Source of the DNA: Flavobacterium araucananum
GTDB taxonomy: Bacteria > Bacteroidota > Bacteroidia > Flavobacteriales > Flavobacteriaceae
Assembly: GCF_002222055.1 (NCBI RefSeq)
Contig: NZ_MUGS01000002.1
Location: 391,745 to 455,744, forward strand
DNA: 64,000 nucleotides
Reading direction: 5' to 3'
Shown: positions 14,290-22,852 of the stretch, in pieces
How positions within the stretch are numbered: the stretch's first letter is position 1
How the letters are laid out: each line of letters begins with the position of its first letter
Made by a program: the position numbers and the translations under genes
The notes under the pieces: generated by a model
Database searches by the model: none
What the model was told of the DNA's origin: nothing
What the model saw: the letters and a program-made list of their open reading frames with translations, nothing else

Positions 14290-15195
14290 ATGAGTTCAAG
14301 TTCAGTATTAAAAACAAACGCTTTAGAGAGTGAAGCGATATACATTTTCAGAGAAGTAATTTCACAATTTGACAAACCTGTTTTACTTTTTTCTGGAGGA
14401 AAAGACTCTATAACATTAGTGCGTTTGGCACAAAAAGCATTTTTTCCTGCTAAAATTCCGTTTCCTTTATTGCATGTTGATACAGGACATAACTTTCCTG
14501 AAACTATTGCTTTTAGAGATAAATTGGTAGAAGAGTTAGGATTAGAACTAATTGTTCGTAATGTTCAGGATGCTATCGATGAAGGAAAAGTAGTGGAAGA
14601 AACAGGAAAATACTCCAGTAGAAATAGTTTGCAGACGACAACACTTTTAGATGCAATCGAAGAATTTAAGTTTGATGCTTGTATTGGTGGTGCACGTCGT
14701 GATGAAGAAAAAGCAAGAGCCAAGGAACGTATTTTTTCAGTACGTGATGATTTCGGACAATGGGACGAAAAAAATCAACGCCCTGAGTTATTTGATATTT
14801 TAAACGGAAAAATAGAAAATGGTCAAAACGTTCGCGTTTTCCCAATTTCGAACTGGACAGAATTAGATGTGTGGAGTTATATCGAAAAAGAGCACATCGA
14901 AATTCCATCGATCTATTTTTCGCATAAAAGAAAAGTTTTTTTGAGAGACGGTTTAATCTGGTCACATTCTCCTTATGTGTATCAGGAAGAAGACGAACAA
15001 ATCGAAGAAAGAATTGTTCGTTTCAGAACCGTTGGGGATATGAGTTGTACGGCTGCTGTTGAATCTTATGCTGCAACAATTAAAGAAGTGGTAGGAGAAA
15101 TTAGAGAATCAACTATTTCTGAAAGAGGTGCCAGAATCGATGACAAACGTTCTGAAGCTGCAATGGAAAAGAGAAAACAACAAGGATACTTTTAA
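14290..15195 (+). CDS. cysD: Sulfate adenylyltransferase subunit 2
   Basis: This 301-residue PP-loop ATPase forms APS from sulfate and ATP with CysN. Seen: the SGGKDS loop near residue 36, HVDTGHNFPE near 62, GGARRDEEKARAKER near 134, and WTELDVWSYIE near 189. The length matches E. coli CysD (302). The ATG at 14290 gives the family N-terminus. cysN follows after 146 bases on the same strand. Confidence 0.96.
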   Translation: MSSSSVLKTNALESEAIYIFREVISQFDKPVLLFSGGKDSITLVRLAQKAFFPAKIPFPLLHVDTGHNFPETIAFRDKLVEELGLELIVRNVQDAIDEGKVVEETGKYSSRNSLQTTTLLDAIEEFKFDACIGGARRDEEKARAKERIFSVRDDFGQWDEKNQRPELFDILNGKIENGQNVRVFPISNWTELDVWSYIEKEHIEIPSIYFSHKRKVFLRDGLIWSHSPYVYQEEDEQIEERIVRFRTVGDMSCTAAVESYAATIKEVVGEIRESTISERGARIDDKRSEAAMEKRKQQGYF

Positions 15196-15341
15196 GTTGT
15201 TGGTTGATAGTTTTTAGTTAATAGCTGAAAACTTCAATAAATACAACAATAACATAAAAGAGCAGATTTAATATTTTGATGGTTTTAGTTGATGTTTTAG
15301 AAAGCCAACAACCATAAACCAACAACCAACAACAAAAAAGA

Positions 15342-16586
15342 ATGGAAGTTTTAAAAATAGCAACAGCAGGAAGTGTAGATGACGGAAAAAGTACTTTGAT
15401 TGGAAGATTATTGTATGATACAAAATCATTGACGACCGATAAGATTGAAGCAATCGAAAAAAGCAGTAAACAAAAAGGATACGATTATCTGGATTTTTCG
15501 TTAGCAACAGATGGTTTGGTAGCAGAGAGAGAACAGGGGATTACGATTGATGTTGCGCATATTTATTTTTCGACTGCAAAAAAAAGTTACATAATTGCTG
15601 ATACTCCCGGTCACGTAGAATATACGAGAAACATGGTTACAGGAGCGTCGACTTCTCAGGTTTCTATCATTTTAATCGATGCCAGAAAAGGAGTTATTGA
15701 GCAAACCTACCGTCACTTTTTTATCAATAATTTACTGAGAGTAAAAGAGGTAATTGTTGCGATTAACAAAATGGATTTAGTCGATTATTCAGAAGAAGTT
15801 TTCAATAAGATCAAAGCCGATTTTCAGGCTCTAAATGCTAAAAGTACTTTCAAGGAACAAAACGTAAGTTACATTCCGCTAAGCGCGATCAACGGTGGAA
15901 ACGTAGTAGATCAGTCAAAAGATATGCCTTGGTACGACGGTCAAACCGTTCTGGAGCATCTGGAAGGATTAGATTCTGAAGATGTTTTTGAAACAGGCAA
16001 AGCACGTTTTCCGGTTCAGACCGTAATTCGTCCAAAAACAGAAGAATACCATGATTTTAGAGGGTATGCGGGGAAACTGTACGGAAACTCCATTAAAGTA
16101 GGAGATGCTGTAACTGTTTTACCTTCTCTAACAGAATCAAAAGTATCCAAAATTCATTTTTTCGATAAACAATATGATGAAGCTGTTGCAGGTTCTTCGA
16201 TTACGATCGAATTAGAAAATGATATCAATGTTACAAGAGGCGATATGATTGTAAAATCATCAGAACTTCCAAAAATTGAAAAAGAAATCAGTACAACCGT
16301 TTGCTGGATGGACAGTAAAAAACTCGTTGCAGGTACAAAATATATTGTACAACACAACACAAACGCTGTTTTGGCGAAAGTAGAAAGTATCAAAAATACC
16401 ATCTCAACAGATTATTCAGGAACAAAAGAAGCGTCGCAATTAGCGATAAACGAAATAGGAGAAGTAAGCATCAAGTTAAGTAAACCATTATATTTTGATG
16501 CCTACAACGATAATAAGTCAAACGGAGCCTTTATCTTAATTGATACAGCAACCAATACCACAGCGGGAGTAGGATTCATTCGCTAG
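15342..16586 (+). CDS. cysN: Sulfate adenylyltransferase subunit 1 (GTPase)
   Basis: This 414-residue elongation-factor-like GTPase drives APS synthesis with CysD. GTP motifs: GSVDDGKSTLIGRL (P loop, near 10), DTPGHVEYTRNM (G3, near 88), NKMDLVDY (G4, near 142). Beta-barrel domains follow. It ends at the barrel, so there is no C-terminal APS kinase domain as in CysNC fusions. The flanking gaps (15196-15341, 16587-16668) carry low-complexity CAACAACC and GTTGATAGTTTTTAG tracts that are partly complementary. Confidence 0.95.
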   Translation: MEVLKIATAGSVDDGKSTLIGRLLYDTKSLTTDKIEAIEKSSKQKGYDYLDFSLATDGLVAEREQGITIDVAHIYFSTAKKSYIIADTPGHVEYTRNMVTGASTSQVSIILIDARKGVIEQTYRHFFINNLLRVKEVIVAINKMDLVDYSEEVFNKIKADFQALNAKSTFKEQNVSYIPLSAINGGNVVDQSKDMPWYDGQTVLEHLEGLDSEDVFETGKARFPVQTVIRPKTEEYHDFRGYAGKLYGNSIKVGDAVTVLPSLTESKVSKIHFFDKQYDEAVAGSSITIELENDINVTRGDMIVKSSELPKIEKEISTTVCWMDSKKLVAGTKYIVQHNTNAVLAKVESIKNTISTDYSGTKEASQLAINEIGEVSIKLSKPLYFDAYNDNKSNGAFILIDTATNTTAGVGFIR

Positions 16587-16668
16587 TTGATCGTTGATGG
16601 TTTTTAGTTGATAGTTATTCTGCCAACAAACCAACAACCAACAACTGACAACCAACAACTAAAGAAAT

Positions 16669-18759
16669 ATGGAAAGTTTTAGAACAGAAATAGAAAATCC
16701 GATTGTTCAGAAAGAGATCATCGATTTAGAAAAAAAGATTCATTTATTTCGTGGAGGAAAAATTGATGATGAGCGTTTTCGTAGTCTTCGTTTGGCACGC
16801 GGAATTTACGGACAACGTCAGGAAGGCGTTCAAATGATTCGTATCAAATTGCCTTATGGCAAAGTGACCAGTGAACAATTGGTCCGAATTACAAAAGTTT
16901 CTGATGAATATTCTACCGGACGTTTGCACATTACAACACGTCAGGACATTCAGATTCACTATGTAAGTCTGGACAGAACACCTGAACTTTGGGCAAATTT
17001 AGCAAAAGACGACGTTACCTTGCGTGAAGCTTGCGGTAACACCGTTAGAAATATTACCGGAAGCGAATTGGCTGGAGTAGATGTAAACGAACCATTTGAT
17101 GTTTCGCCTTATGCACATGCTTTATTTCAATACTTACTAAGAAACCCAATCTGTCAGGAGATGGGACGTAAATTCAAAATTTCGTTCTCTTCTTCAGACG
17201 AAGATACTGCTTTGAGTTATTTACACGATTTAGGCTTTATCCCTAAAATTGTTGATGGCGTTCGTGGTTTCAAAATCATGTTAGGCGGAGGTCTGGGATC
17301 TCAGCCGGCACATGCCGAATTGCTTACCGAATTTGTTCCGGCAAATGAAATCATTCCAACAGCAGAAGGGGTAATTCGTATTTTTGACCGATATGGAGAA
17401 CGTGCTAAAAGAATGAAAGCACGTATGAAATTTTTAATCAAAGAAATGGGAAGAGATGTTTTTCTTGATTTGGTTGAAAAAGAGAAAAAAGCAATCGCTT
17501 TTGAAACTTACGAAATCGACACAACAGCTTTTGACGGACCAATTCCGGAGCCATTATTAACAGCACCAGCCGTTACTATAGAAGATACCGCAGCGTATGA
17601 AGCTTGGAAAAAATCGAATGTAATTGCACAAAAACAAACAGGTTATTATGCTATTGGGATCAAAGTTTTATTAGGCGATTTTTATACCGATAAAGCCAGA
17701 TTATTAGCCGATTTAATAAAAAATTACGCCGCAAACGAGTTACGTTTTTCATTGCGTCAAAATATTGTAATACGTCACGTAAAAGAAGAAAACTTACCTT
17801 TCTTTTATCAGGAATTAGCCAAGCTGGACTTTGTTCATTTAGGGTATAATTCTACAGCAGATATTACGGCATGTCCCGGTACAGATACTTGCAACTTGGG
17901 GATTGCAAGTAGTACCGGAATTGCAGAAGAACTTGAAAAAGTGCTAAATGCAGAATATCCGAAATATCTAAACAATCACGAGATCGAAATCAAAATTAGT
18001 GGTTGTATGAATGCCTGCGGGCAACACAATATGTCGGCAATTGGTTTTCAGGGAATGTCTATCAATTCAGGAAAACTGGTAGCTCCGGCTTTGCAGGTCT
18101 TGTTGGGCGGAGGAAAATTAGGCAATGGATCAGGACGTTTTGCAGATAAAGTAATCAAAATTCCAAGCCGTAGAGGGCCGGATGCATTACGTACGATCTT
18201 AAATGACTTTGATGCCAATGCAAACGGAGAAAAATTTCTGAATTATTATGATCTGAAAGGAGAGAAATATTTCTATGAAATTTTAAAACCTTTCGCAGAC
18301 GTAACCAATTTAACCGAAGCTGATTTTGTAGATTGGGGTAATGCCGATAACTATGTAAAAGCAGTTGGAGTAGGAGAATGTGCCGGAGTAGTCATCGATT
18401 TAGTCGCTACGTTATTACTGGAAGCCAAAGACAAATTGACTTTTGCACAAGAATCATTCGACGAGAATAAATGGTCAGATGCGATTTATCATGCTTATGC
18501 AGGATTTGTAAATGGTGCAAAAGCTTTATTGCTTTCAGAAAATGAAAAAACAAATAATCACGCTGGAATTGTAGACCTATTTGATACTGTTTTTATAGCA
18601 ACTTCGAAGATAGAATTGCCAACAACATTTAGAGAATTAGTGTACCAAATCAATCAAAATGAACCATCAGAAACATTTGCAAAAGCATATATTCAGCAAG
18701 GAATTTCATTTTTTGATACTATAGAAAAATACAGAGCTCAAGAATTGGCAAATGCATAA
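16669..18759 (+). CDS. Sulfite/nitrite reductase with C-terminal HEPN-like domain
   Basis: This 696-residue siroheme/[4Fe-4S] reductase carries two ferredoxin-like halves and cluster ligands C402 and C408 (ACPGTDTC) and C446 and C450 (GCMNAC). It probably reduces sulfite to sulfide, given cysH, cysDN and siroheme genes around it; nitrite is the alternative. After the reductase core (about 1-545) there is an extra alpha-helical segment, about 575-690, containing DAIYHAYAGFVNGAKALLL, which resembles a HEPN domain. The first residues HLFRGGKIDDERFRSLRLARG are typical of the family. Its stop overlaps the cobA start by eight bases. Confidence 0.9.
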   Translation: MESFRTEIENPIVQKEIIDLEKKIHLFRGGKIDDERFRSLRLARGIYGQRQEGVQMIRIKLPYGKVTSEQLVRITKVSDEYSTGRLHITTRQDIQIHYVSLDRTPELWANLAKDDVTLREACGNTVRNITGSELAGVDVNEPFDVSPYAHALFQYLLRNPICQEMGRKFKISFSSSDEDTALSYLHDLGFIPKIVDGVRGFKIMLGGGLGSQPAHAELLTEFVPANEIIPTAEGVIRIFDRYGERAKRMKARMKFLIKEMGRDVFLDLVEKEKKAIAFETYEIDTTAFDGPIPEPLLTAPAVTIEDTAAYEAWKKSNVIAQKQTGYYAIGIKVLLGDFYTDKARLLADLIKNYAANELRFSLRQNIVIRHVKEENLPFFYQELAKLDFVHLGYNSTADITACPGTDTCNLGIASSTGIAEELEKVLNAEYPKYLNNHEIEIKISGCMNACGQHNMSAIGFQGMSINSGKLVAPALQVLLGGGKLGNGSGRFADKVIKIPSRRGPDALRTILNDFDANANGEKFLNYYDLKGEKYFYEILKPFADVTNLTEADFVDWGNADNYVKAVGVGECAGVVIDLVATLLLEAKDKLTFAQESFDENKWSDAIYHAYAGFVNGAKALLLSENEKTNNHAGIVDLFDTVFIATSKIELPTTFRELVYQINQNEPSETFAKAYIQQGISFFDTIEKYRAQELANA

Positions 18760-19528
18760 AATAATAAAACCCAAAGTAACTTTAGTTGGCGCAGGGCCCG
18801 GAGATCCTGATTTGCTTACGCTAAAAGCCGTAAAAGCACTAGCTGAAGCAAATGTGGTTTTGTACGATGCCTTGGCCAATGACGAAATATTAGCACACGC
18901 GCCTAAAAATGCCATCAAAATTTTTGTTGGAAAAAAGATAGGAAATCACGCCTATACGCAAGATCAAATCAATCAGTTGATTGTTGATAATGCTTTAACA
19001 TACGGAAACGTAGTACGTTTAAAAGGTGGAGATCCGTTTATTTTTGGGCGTGGAAGCGAAGAAATAGAATTTGTAGAAAGTTTCGGAATCGAAACGTTTG
19101 TAATTCCCGGAATCTCTTCAGTTGTTGCTGTTCCTGCAAGTCAGGGAATTTCGATAACTAAAAGAGGCGTTTCAGAAAGTTTTTGGGCGATTACCGGAAC
19201 AACTTCAGACAGAAAACTGTCTTCAGATGTAGCTTTGGCTGCACAATCTTCTGCAACAGTTGTTATTTTGATGGGAATGCACAAATTACCTCAAATTATA
19301 GATTTATTTCAAAAAGAAGAGAAAGGAAATTTACCCGTTGCAATCATTCAAAACGGTACAACAGCCAATGAAAAAGTAGGTGTTGGGACAGTAGATTCGA
19401 TTTTAGAAATTGTAGAGCAAAAAAAACTGGGATCACCCGCAATTATCGTTCTTGGTGAGGTTGTTCGTGAAAGCAATAAATTAAAAGGATTTTATGAAGA
19501 ATTCCTTTCAAAAGAAATCGCAAGATAA
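18752..19528 (+). CDS. cobA: Uroporphyrinogen-III C-methyltransferase
   Basis: This 258-residue SAM-dependent methyltransferase makes precorrin-2, the first step to siroheme. Motifs: VTLVGAGPGDPDLLTLKA at the N-terminus and VVRLKGGDPFIFGRGSEE near 90. It has no fused CysG dehydrogenase half; that activity is encoded separately at 19721. The ATG at 18752 lies inside the end of the sulfite reductase gene, pointing to coupled translation. It supplies the siroheme of the upstream reductase. Confidence 0.94.
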   Translation: MHKIIKPKVTLVGAGPGDPDLLTLKAVKALAEANVVLYDALANDEILAHAPKNAIKIFVGKKIGNHAYTQDQINQLIVDNALTYGNVVRLKGGDPFIFGRGSEEIEFVESFGIETFVIPGISSVVAVPASQGISITKRGVSESFWAITGTTSDRKLSSDVALAAQSSATVVILMGMHKLPQIIDLFQKEEKGNLPVAIIQNGTTANEKVGVGTVDSILEIVEQKKLGSPAIIVLGEVVRESNKLKGFYEEFLSKEIAR

Positions 19529-19581
19529 AGTTTCGGAGGAACGACAAATTTTGTAGCGTTGGGTTTTAACCCGATGTACGG
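19529..19581 (+). repeat. Hairpin repeat between cobA and the precorrin-2 dehydrogenase gene
   Basis: It contains TTTCGGAGGAACGACAAAT, TTGTAGCG and the hairpin GGGTTTTAACCC. It is related to the copies at 14005, 14054, 20310 and 25699. The words CCCGATGTACG repeat just after it, up to about 19640. Confidence 0.65.
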
Positions 19582-19720
19582 ATAGAGATGTACGGATAGA
19601 ATTGAGATAATTTAGGATTCCAACCCGATGTACGTATAGAATAAAACATATAAAAATCAGATTTTTAACCTGAATAGAATAAAAAATCATCTAATTTTGA
19701 TTGGATGAAATTAAATTATA

Positions 19721-20302
19721 ATGGAACAAAATGAATTATACCCAATATTCCTAAAACTACACAATCTAAATGTTCTGATTGTTGGCGGAGGAAACGTTGG
19801 GTTAGAAAAACTCTCTTTTTTATTAAAGTCGAGTCCCAATGCAAATGTTGAGGTTGTAGCACCAAATTTCCATTTAGAAATAAAGGTTTTGGCAGAGAAT
19901 CACCCTTCGGTTACATTAACAACATCGAAGTTCAAAAAGAAAATGCTCAAAAAACGTCACATGGTAATCGCCTGTACAGATGATTTAGAAGTCAATAAAA
20001 AGGTATACGATTTATCCCGAAAACGTTATTTGATTTGCAATATTGCCGATACACCGGATTTATGTGATTATTATTTAGGTGGAATCGTAACGAAAGGGAA
20101 TGTAAAAATTGCCATTTCGACCAACGGAAAATCACCAACAACAGCCAAAAGGCTACGGGAATTTTTTGAAGAGGTAATTCCGGAGGATATCAATCAAATG
20201 GTTGAAAACCTCAATGAATACAGGAAGACATTGAAAGGCAATTTTGAAGACAAGGTTAAAAAGATGAACGAGATTACCGCTTCATTAAAAAATAGAGAAT
20301 AA
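19721..20302 (+). CDS. Precorrin-2 dehydrogenase / sirohydrochlorin ferrochelatase
   Basis: This 193-residue protein matches the N-terminal half of CysG and yeast Met8p, which oxidise precorrin-2 and insert iron to give siroheme. Seen: the NAD-binding VLIVGGGNVGLEKL near 18-31, TDDLEVNK, C-N-I-A-D-T-P-D-L-C-D-Y-Y near 115-127, and I-A-I-S-T-N-G-K-S-P near 140. It follows cobA on the same strand, with a repeat-filled gap of 192 bases. Whether it also acts as ferrochelatase is not decided by sequence. Confidence 0.92.
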   Translation: MEQNELYPIFLKLHNLNVLIVGGGNVGLEKLSFLLKSSPNANVEVVAPNFHLEIKVLAENHPSVTLTTSKFKKKMLKKRHMVIACTDDLEVNKKVYDLSRKRYLICNIADTPDLCDYYLGGIVTKGNVKIAISTNGKSPTTAKRLREFFEEVIPEDINQMVENLNEYRKTLKGNFEDKVKKMNEITASLKNRE

Positions 20303-20309
20303 TAAAAGA

Positions 20310-20406
20310 GTTCCGGAGGAACGACAAATTTTGTAGCGTCGGGTTTTAACCCGATGATTCCGGAAGGACGAATTATATTATAACGTCGTCCCGATAGCTA
20401 TCGGGA
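20310..20406 (+). repeat. Hairpin repeat plus 18-bp palindrome (copy 1)
   Basis: A copy of the TTCCGGAGGAACGA / CGGGTTTTAACCCG element (20310-20357) is followed by the perfect palindrome TCCCGATAGCTATCGGGA at 20389-20406. The same palindrome recurs at 21592-21609 and 22645-22662. Confidence 0.8.
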
Positions 20407-20515
20407 TTAACCCGATGAAAAATTTCGCAAGGAAATCAATGATAAAAATCATTTGACATTAGAATAAATTATTCGTTTCTTTGTATTATTAAGAATGATT
20501 ATAAACAACAACATA

Positions 20516-21568
20516 ATGATTAAAACAGATATACTTATAATTGGAGCAGGGCCAACAGGTTTATTTGCCGTTTTTGAGGCAGGTTTATTAAAATTAAAAT
20601 GCCATATTTTAGATGCTTTACCACAAGCAGGGGGGCAACTTTCAGAATTGTACCCTAAAAAACCTATTTATGATATTCCTGGTTTTCCGGAAGTTTTAGC
20701 AGGAGATTTAATTGATAACTTACAAGAACAAATTAAACAATTTGAACCAGGTTATACATTAGGAGAACGTGCAGAGACAATCGAAAAACAAGAAGACGGA
20801 AGTTTTATTGTAACCTCAAATAAAGGAACTAAATTTCACGCGCCGGTTATTGCTATTGCTGGAGGTTTAGGAAGTTTTGAGCCTCGTAAGCCACTTATTG
20901 AAGATATCGATTTTTATGAAGATAAAGGAGTAAAATACTTTATTAAAAATCCTGAAAAATTCAGAGATAAAAGAGTTGTAATTGCCGGTGGAGGAGATTC
21001 AGCTTTAGACTGGAGTATCTTCTTAGCAAATGTAGCTTCAGAAGTAACATTAATTCACCGTAGAAACGAATTTAGAGGAGCTCTAGATTCTGTAGAAAAA
21101 GTACAGGAATTAAAAACAGCCGGAAAAATTAAATTAATTACTCCTGCAGAAGTAATTGGAATCAATGGTGCTGAGCATGTTGAATCATTAGATATCGAAG
21201 AAAACGGAGCACACCGTAAAATCGAAACAGATTTCTTTATTCCTCTTTTTGGATTAACTCCAAAATTAGGACCAATTGCAGATTGGGGATTAGATATAGA
21301 GAAAAATGCCATTAAAGTAAACAATGCATTAGATTATCAAACTAATATTCCGGGAATCTTCGCCATTGGAGACGTTAATACTTATCCGGGTAAATTAAAA
21401 TTGATTCTTTGCGGATTCCACGAAGCGACTTTAATGTGTCAGGCAGCATATCAAATCATCAATCCAGGTAAAAAATATGTGTTGAAATATACAACAGTTT
21501 CAGGAGTAGACGGTTTTGACGGAACTCGTAAAGAAGCTCCAAAAGCGGTTGTTAAGGCGATTCTCTAA
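20516..21568 (+). CDS. Ferredoxin-NADP+ reductase (thioredoxin reductase-like)
   Basis: This 350-residue FAD/NAD(P) protein has DILIIGAGPTGLFAVFEAG at the N-terminus, VVIAGGGDSALDW near 156 for NADP binding, and GIFAIGDVNTYPG near 280 for FAD. The redox CxxC of thioredoxin reductase is missing, which fits the type-2 ferredoxin/flavodoxin reductases (YumC-like). It can feed electrons to the sulfite reductase upstream. ATG 20516 was preferred over 20495 because the earlier start lies very close to the predicted transcription start and adds only I-I-N-N-N-I. A terminator follows at 21627. Confidence 0.9.
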   Translation: MIKTDILIIGAGPTGLFAVFEAGLLKLKCHILDALPQAGGQLSELYPKKPIYDIPGFPEVLAGDLIDNLQEQIKQFEPGYTLGERAETIEKQEDGSFIVTSNKGTKFHAPVIAIAGGLGSFEPRKPLIEDIDFYEDKGVKYFIKNPEKFRDKRVVIAGGGDSALDWSIFLANVASEVTLIHRRNEFRGALDSVEKVQELKTAGKIKLITPAEVIGINGAEHVESLDIEENGAHRKIETDFFIPLFGLTPKLGPIADWGLDIEKNAIKVNNALDYQTNIPGIFAIGDVNTYPGKLKLILCGFHEATLMCQAAYQIINPGKKYVLKYTTVSGVDGFDGTRKEAPKAVVKAIL

Positions 21569-21591
21569 GAGTCTAAATTTCTAAGGGACTA

Positions 21592-21609
21592 TCCCGATAG
21601 CTATCGGGA
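21592..21609. repeat. 18-bp palindrome (copy 2)
   Basis: TCCCGATAGCTATCGGGA, a perfect palindrome identical to those at 20389-20406 and 22645-22662. It lies just after the reductase stop codon and before the terminator. Confidence 0.85.
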
Positions 21610-21626
21610 CTAAGATTTTATATAGA

Positions 21627-21655
21627 AGCTCAAACTTTTAAAGTTTGGGCTTTTT
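21627..21655 (+). terminator. Rho-independent terminator after the reductase gene
   Basis: AGCTCAAACTT (21627-21637) pairs with AAGTTTGGGCT (21641-21651) with one G-U pair, followed by TTTTT. It closes the transcript that ends with the ferredoxin-NADP reductase gene. Confidence 0.8.
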
Positions 21656-21667
21656 AAGTCTTAAGAT

Positions 21668-21834
21668 AATCCCAGAGGGATGAAATATTTATAGAATTAA
21701 CGATATTTGTTGGAGAGAAACCCCATCGGGGGTGACATATAAATAATTAACATAAAAAATTAAGATATCGCTCCGCTGGAGCTTTTTTCGAATGCTGTTT
21801 TTGGGGCTATAAATATTATGCTCCTCTGGAGCTT
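21668..21834. repeat. Composite intergenic repeat, copy 1
   Basis: Ordered modules: a short GATAATCCCAGAGGGATGAAA hairpin word (about 21666), a CCCCATCGGGGGTGACATAT word at 21721-21740, ATATCGCTCCGCTGGAGCTT (21765-21784), TTCGAATG, and GCTATAAATATTATGCTCC with a second TCTGGAGCTT (21806-21834). The same order appears at 22440-22601. No ORF is supported within it. Confidence 0.75.
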
Positions 21835-21864
21835 AGAAAAAAAAATAATATTGAAAAAATAGAT

Positions 21865-22023
21865 ATGCAAGATTGGTTTGAAAATTTATCAAAAGAAGAA
21901 AAAGAGGAAATTGAAATAGGACTTAAACAAGTAGAGAATAACGAATTTACAGATCATGAAGAAGTGATGGAAATATTCGCAAAATATAAACAAACTATTA
22001 AGATTCTAAACTTAGTACCTTAG
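21865..22023 (+). CDS. Small antitoxin-like protein without visible toxin
   Basis: This encodes 52 residues, MQDWFENLSKEEKEEIEIG then L-K-Q-V-E-N-N-E-F-T-D-H-E-E-V-M-E-I-F-A-K-Y-K-Q. The S-x-E-E-K-x-x-I-x-x-G-L-x-Q and H-E-E-V-M pattern resembles short antitoxins paired with ParE/RelE toxins in Bacteroidetes. No toxin gene follows; the last codons (I-L-N-L-V-P) run into a repeat-like CTTAGTACCTTAGCAACT tract, so the C-terminus may have been replaced. It may be a remnant. Assignment is by motif resemblance only. Confidence 0.5.
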   Translation: MQDWFENLSKEEKEEIEIGLKQVENNEFTDHEEVMEIFAKYKQTIKILNLVP

Positions 22024-22054
22024 CAACTCAGAACCTCAGAACCTTTAAAAAAAA

Positions 22055-22413
22055 ATGGCTTTCGACGAAAATAATGCACAAAGAATCCGAACATTTTTAC
22101 AACATAAAGATGCCGATTTTTCGAAAAGAAAATGTTTGGCGGGCTTGTTTTTATGGTAGATAATAAATTGTGTTGCGGAACTCGTCTTGACAAACAAATT
22201 GGAGAAAATCTTCTGTTATGCAGAATCCATGATAAAGCGTATGCAACCGCAATAGAAAGAGACGATGTATTGCCAATGCCAAATGCAGAAAAACCAATGA
22301 AAAACTACATTTTTGTTACAGAAAATGGTTGGCAAAAAAGTCAGGATTTAGCATTTTGGATACAACTTTGTTTAGATTTTAATCCGTTTGCAAAATCCAG
22401 TAAGAAGAAATAA
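22055..22413 (+). pseudogene. TfoX/Sxy N-terminal domain protein, frameshifted
   Basis: The start at 22055 gives MAFDENNAQRIRTFLQHKDA and then F-S-K-R-K, ending in an early stop. The rest of a TfoX N-terminal domain (K-K-M-F-G-G-L-V-F-M-V-D-N-K-L-C-C-G-T-R) continues in another frame from about 22123 to 22413. Adding one base near TCGAAAAG (22121-22128) would restore F-S-E-K-K-M-F-G-G. So the gene is either broken by a one-base deletion or carries a sequence error. It lies between the two composite repeats. Confidence 0.8.
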
Positions 22414-22439
22414 TTAAGAATTTAAATTAAATAAATTTA

Positions 22440-22601
22440 ATCCCATCGGGATGTTATATTTATAGAATTGATAATTGGTCATGAACATAACCCCATCGGG
22501 GTGACATATTCGATATTACGGTAATTACGATATCGCTCCGCTGGAGCTTTCTTCGAATGATATTTCTTTTTGCTATAAATATTATGCTCCGCTGGAGCTT
22601 T
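22440..22601. repeat. Composite intergenic repeat, copy 2
   Basis: Module order is the same as at 21668-21834: TCCCATCGGGATG at 22440, ATATTTATAGAATT, CCCCATCGGGGTGACATAT (22491-22509), ATATCGCTCCGCTGGAGCTT (22530-22549), TTCGAATG, GCTATAAATATTATGCTCC and CGCTGGAGCTT (22573-22601). With copy 1 it brackets the antitoxin-like ORF and the TfoX gene. Confidence 0.75.
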
Positions 22602-22644
22602 AATAAAAAAAAAGATGTAAAAAATCCTAAACTTAGAACCTCAG

Positions 22645-22662
22645 TCCCGATAGCTATCGGGA
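22645..22662. repeat. 18-bp palindrome (copy 3)
   Basis: TCCCGATAGCTATCGGGA again, about 80 bases before the second SAM-I riboswitch. Identical to 20389-20406 and 21592-21609. Confidence 0.85.
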
Positions 22663-22742
22663 TAGTTCTTAGAAACTTAAAAAAACACTTGCAATTGTTC
22701 AGGTTATGTCTTTACTTTGCACTGTTCTTAAAATTACTGAAA

Positions 22743-22852
22743 GTTATCACGAAAGGCGGAGGGAAAGACCCAATGAAACCTTAGCAACCCTTTATCATAA
22801 AGAAGGTGCTACATTCTACTTTGTACTAATCATAGTATCTAAGATAGATAAC
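22743..22852 (+). ncRNA. SAM-I (S-box) riboswitch upstream of split metH
   Basis: Motifs in order: ATCACGAAAGGCGGAGGGA, GACCCAATGAAACC, TTAGCAACCC, AGAAGGTGCTACATTC and a long fourth stem, closing with GATAAC (22847-22852) against GTTATC (22743-22748). It lies about 370 bases before metH on the same strand. No obvious terminator or ribosome-site sequestering element follows, so the way it acts is unclear. Confidence 0.92.

Noticed and set aside
22557..22784. 75-codon plus-strand ORF
   Set aside because: It runs through a repeat copy, the 18-bp palindrome and the 5' part of the SAM-I riboswitch, so it is not a gene.
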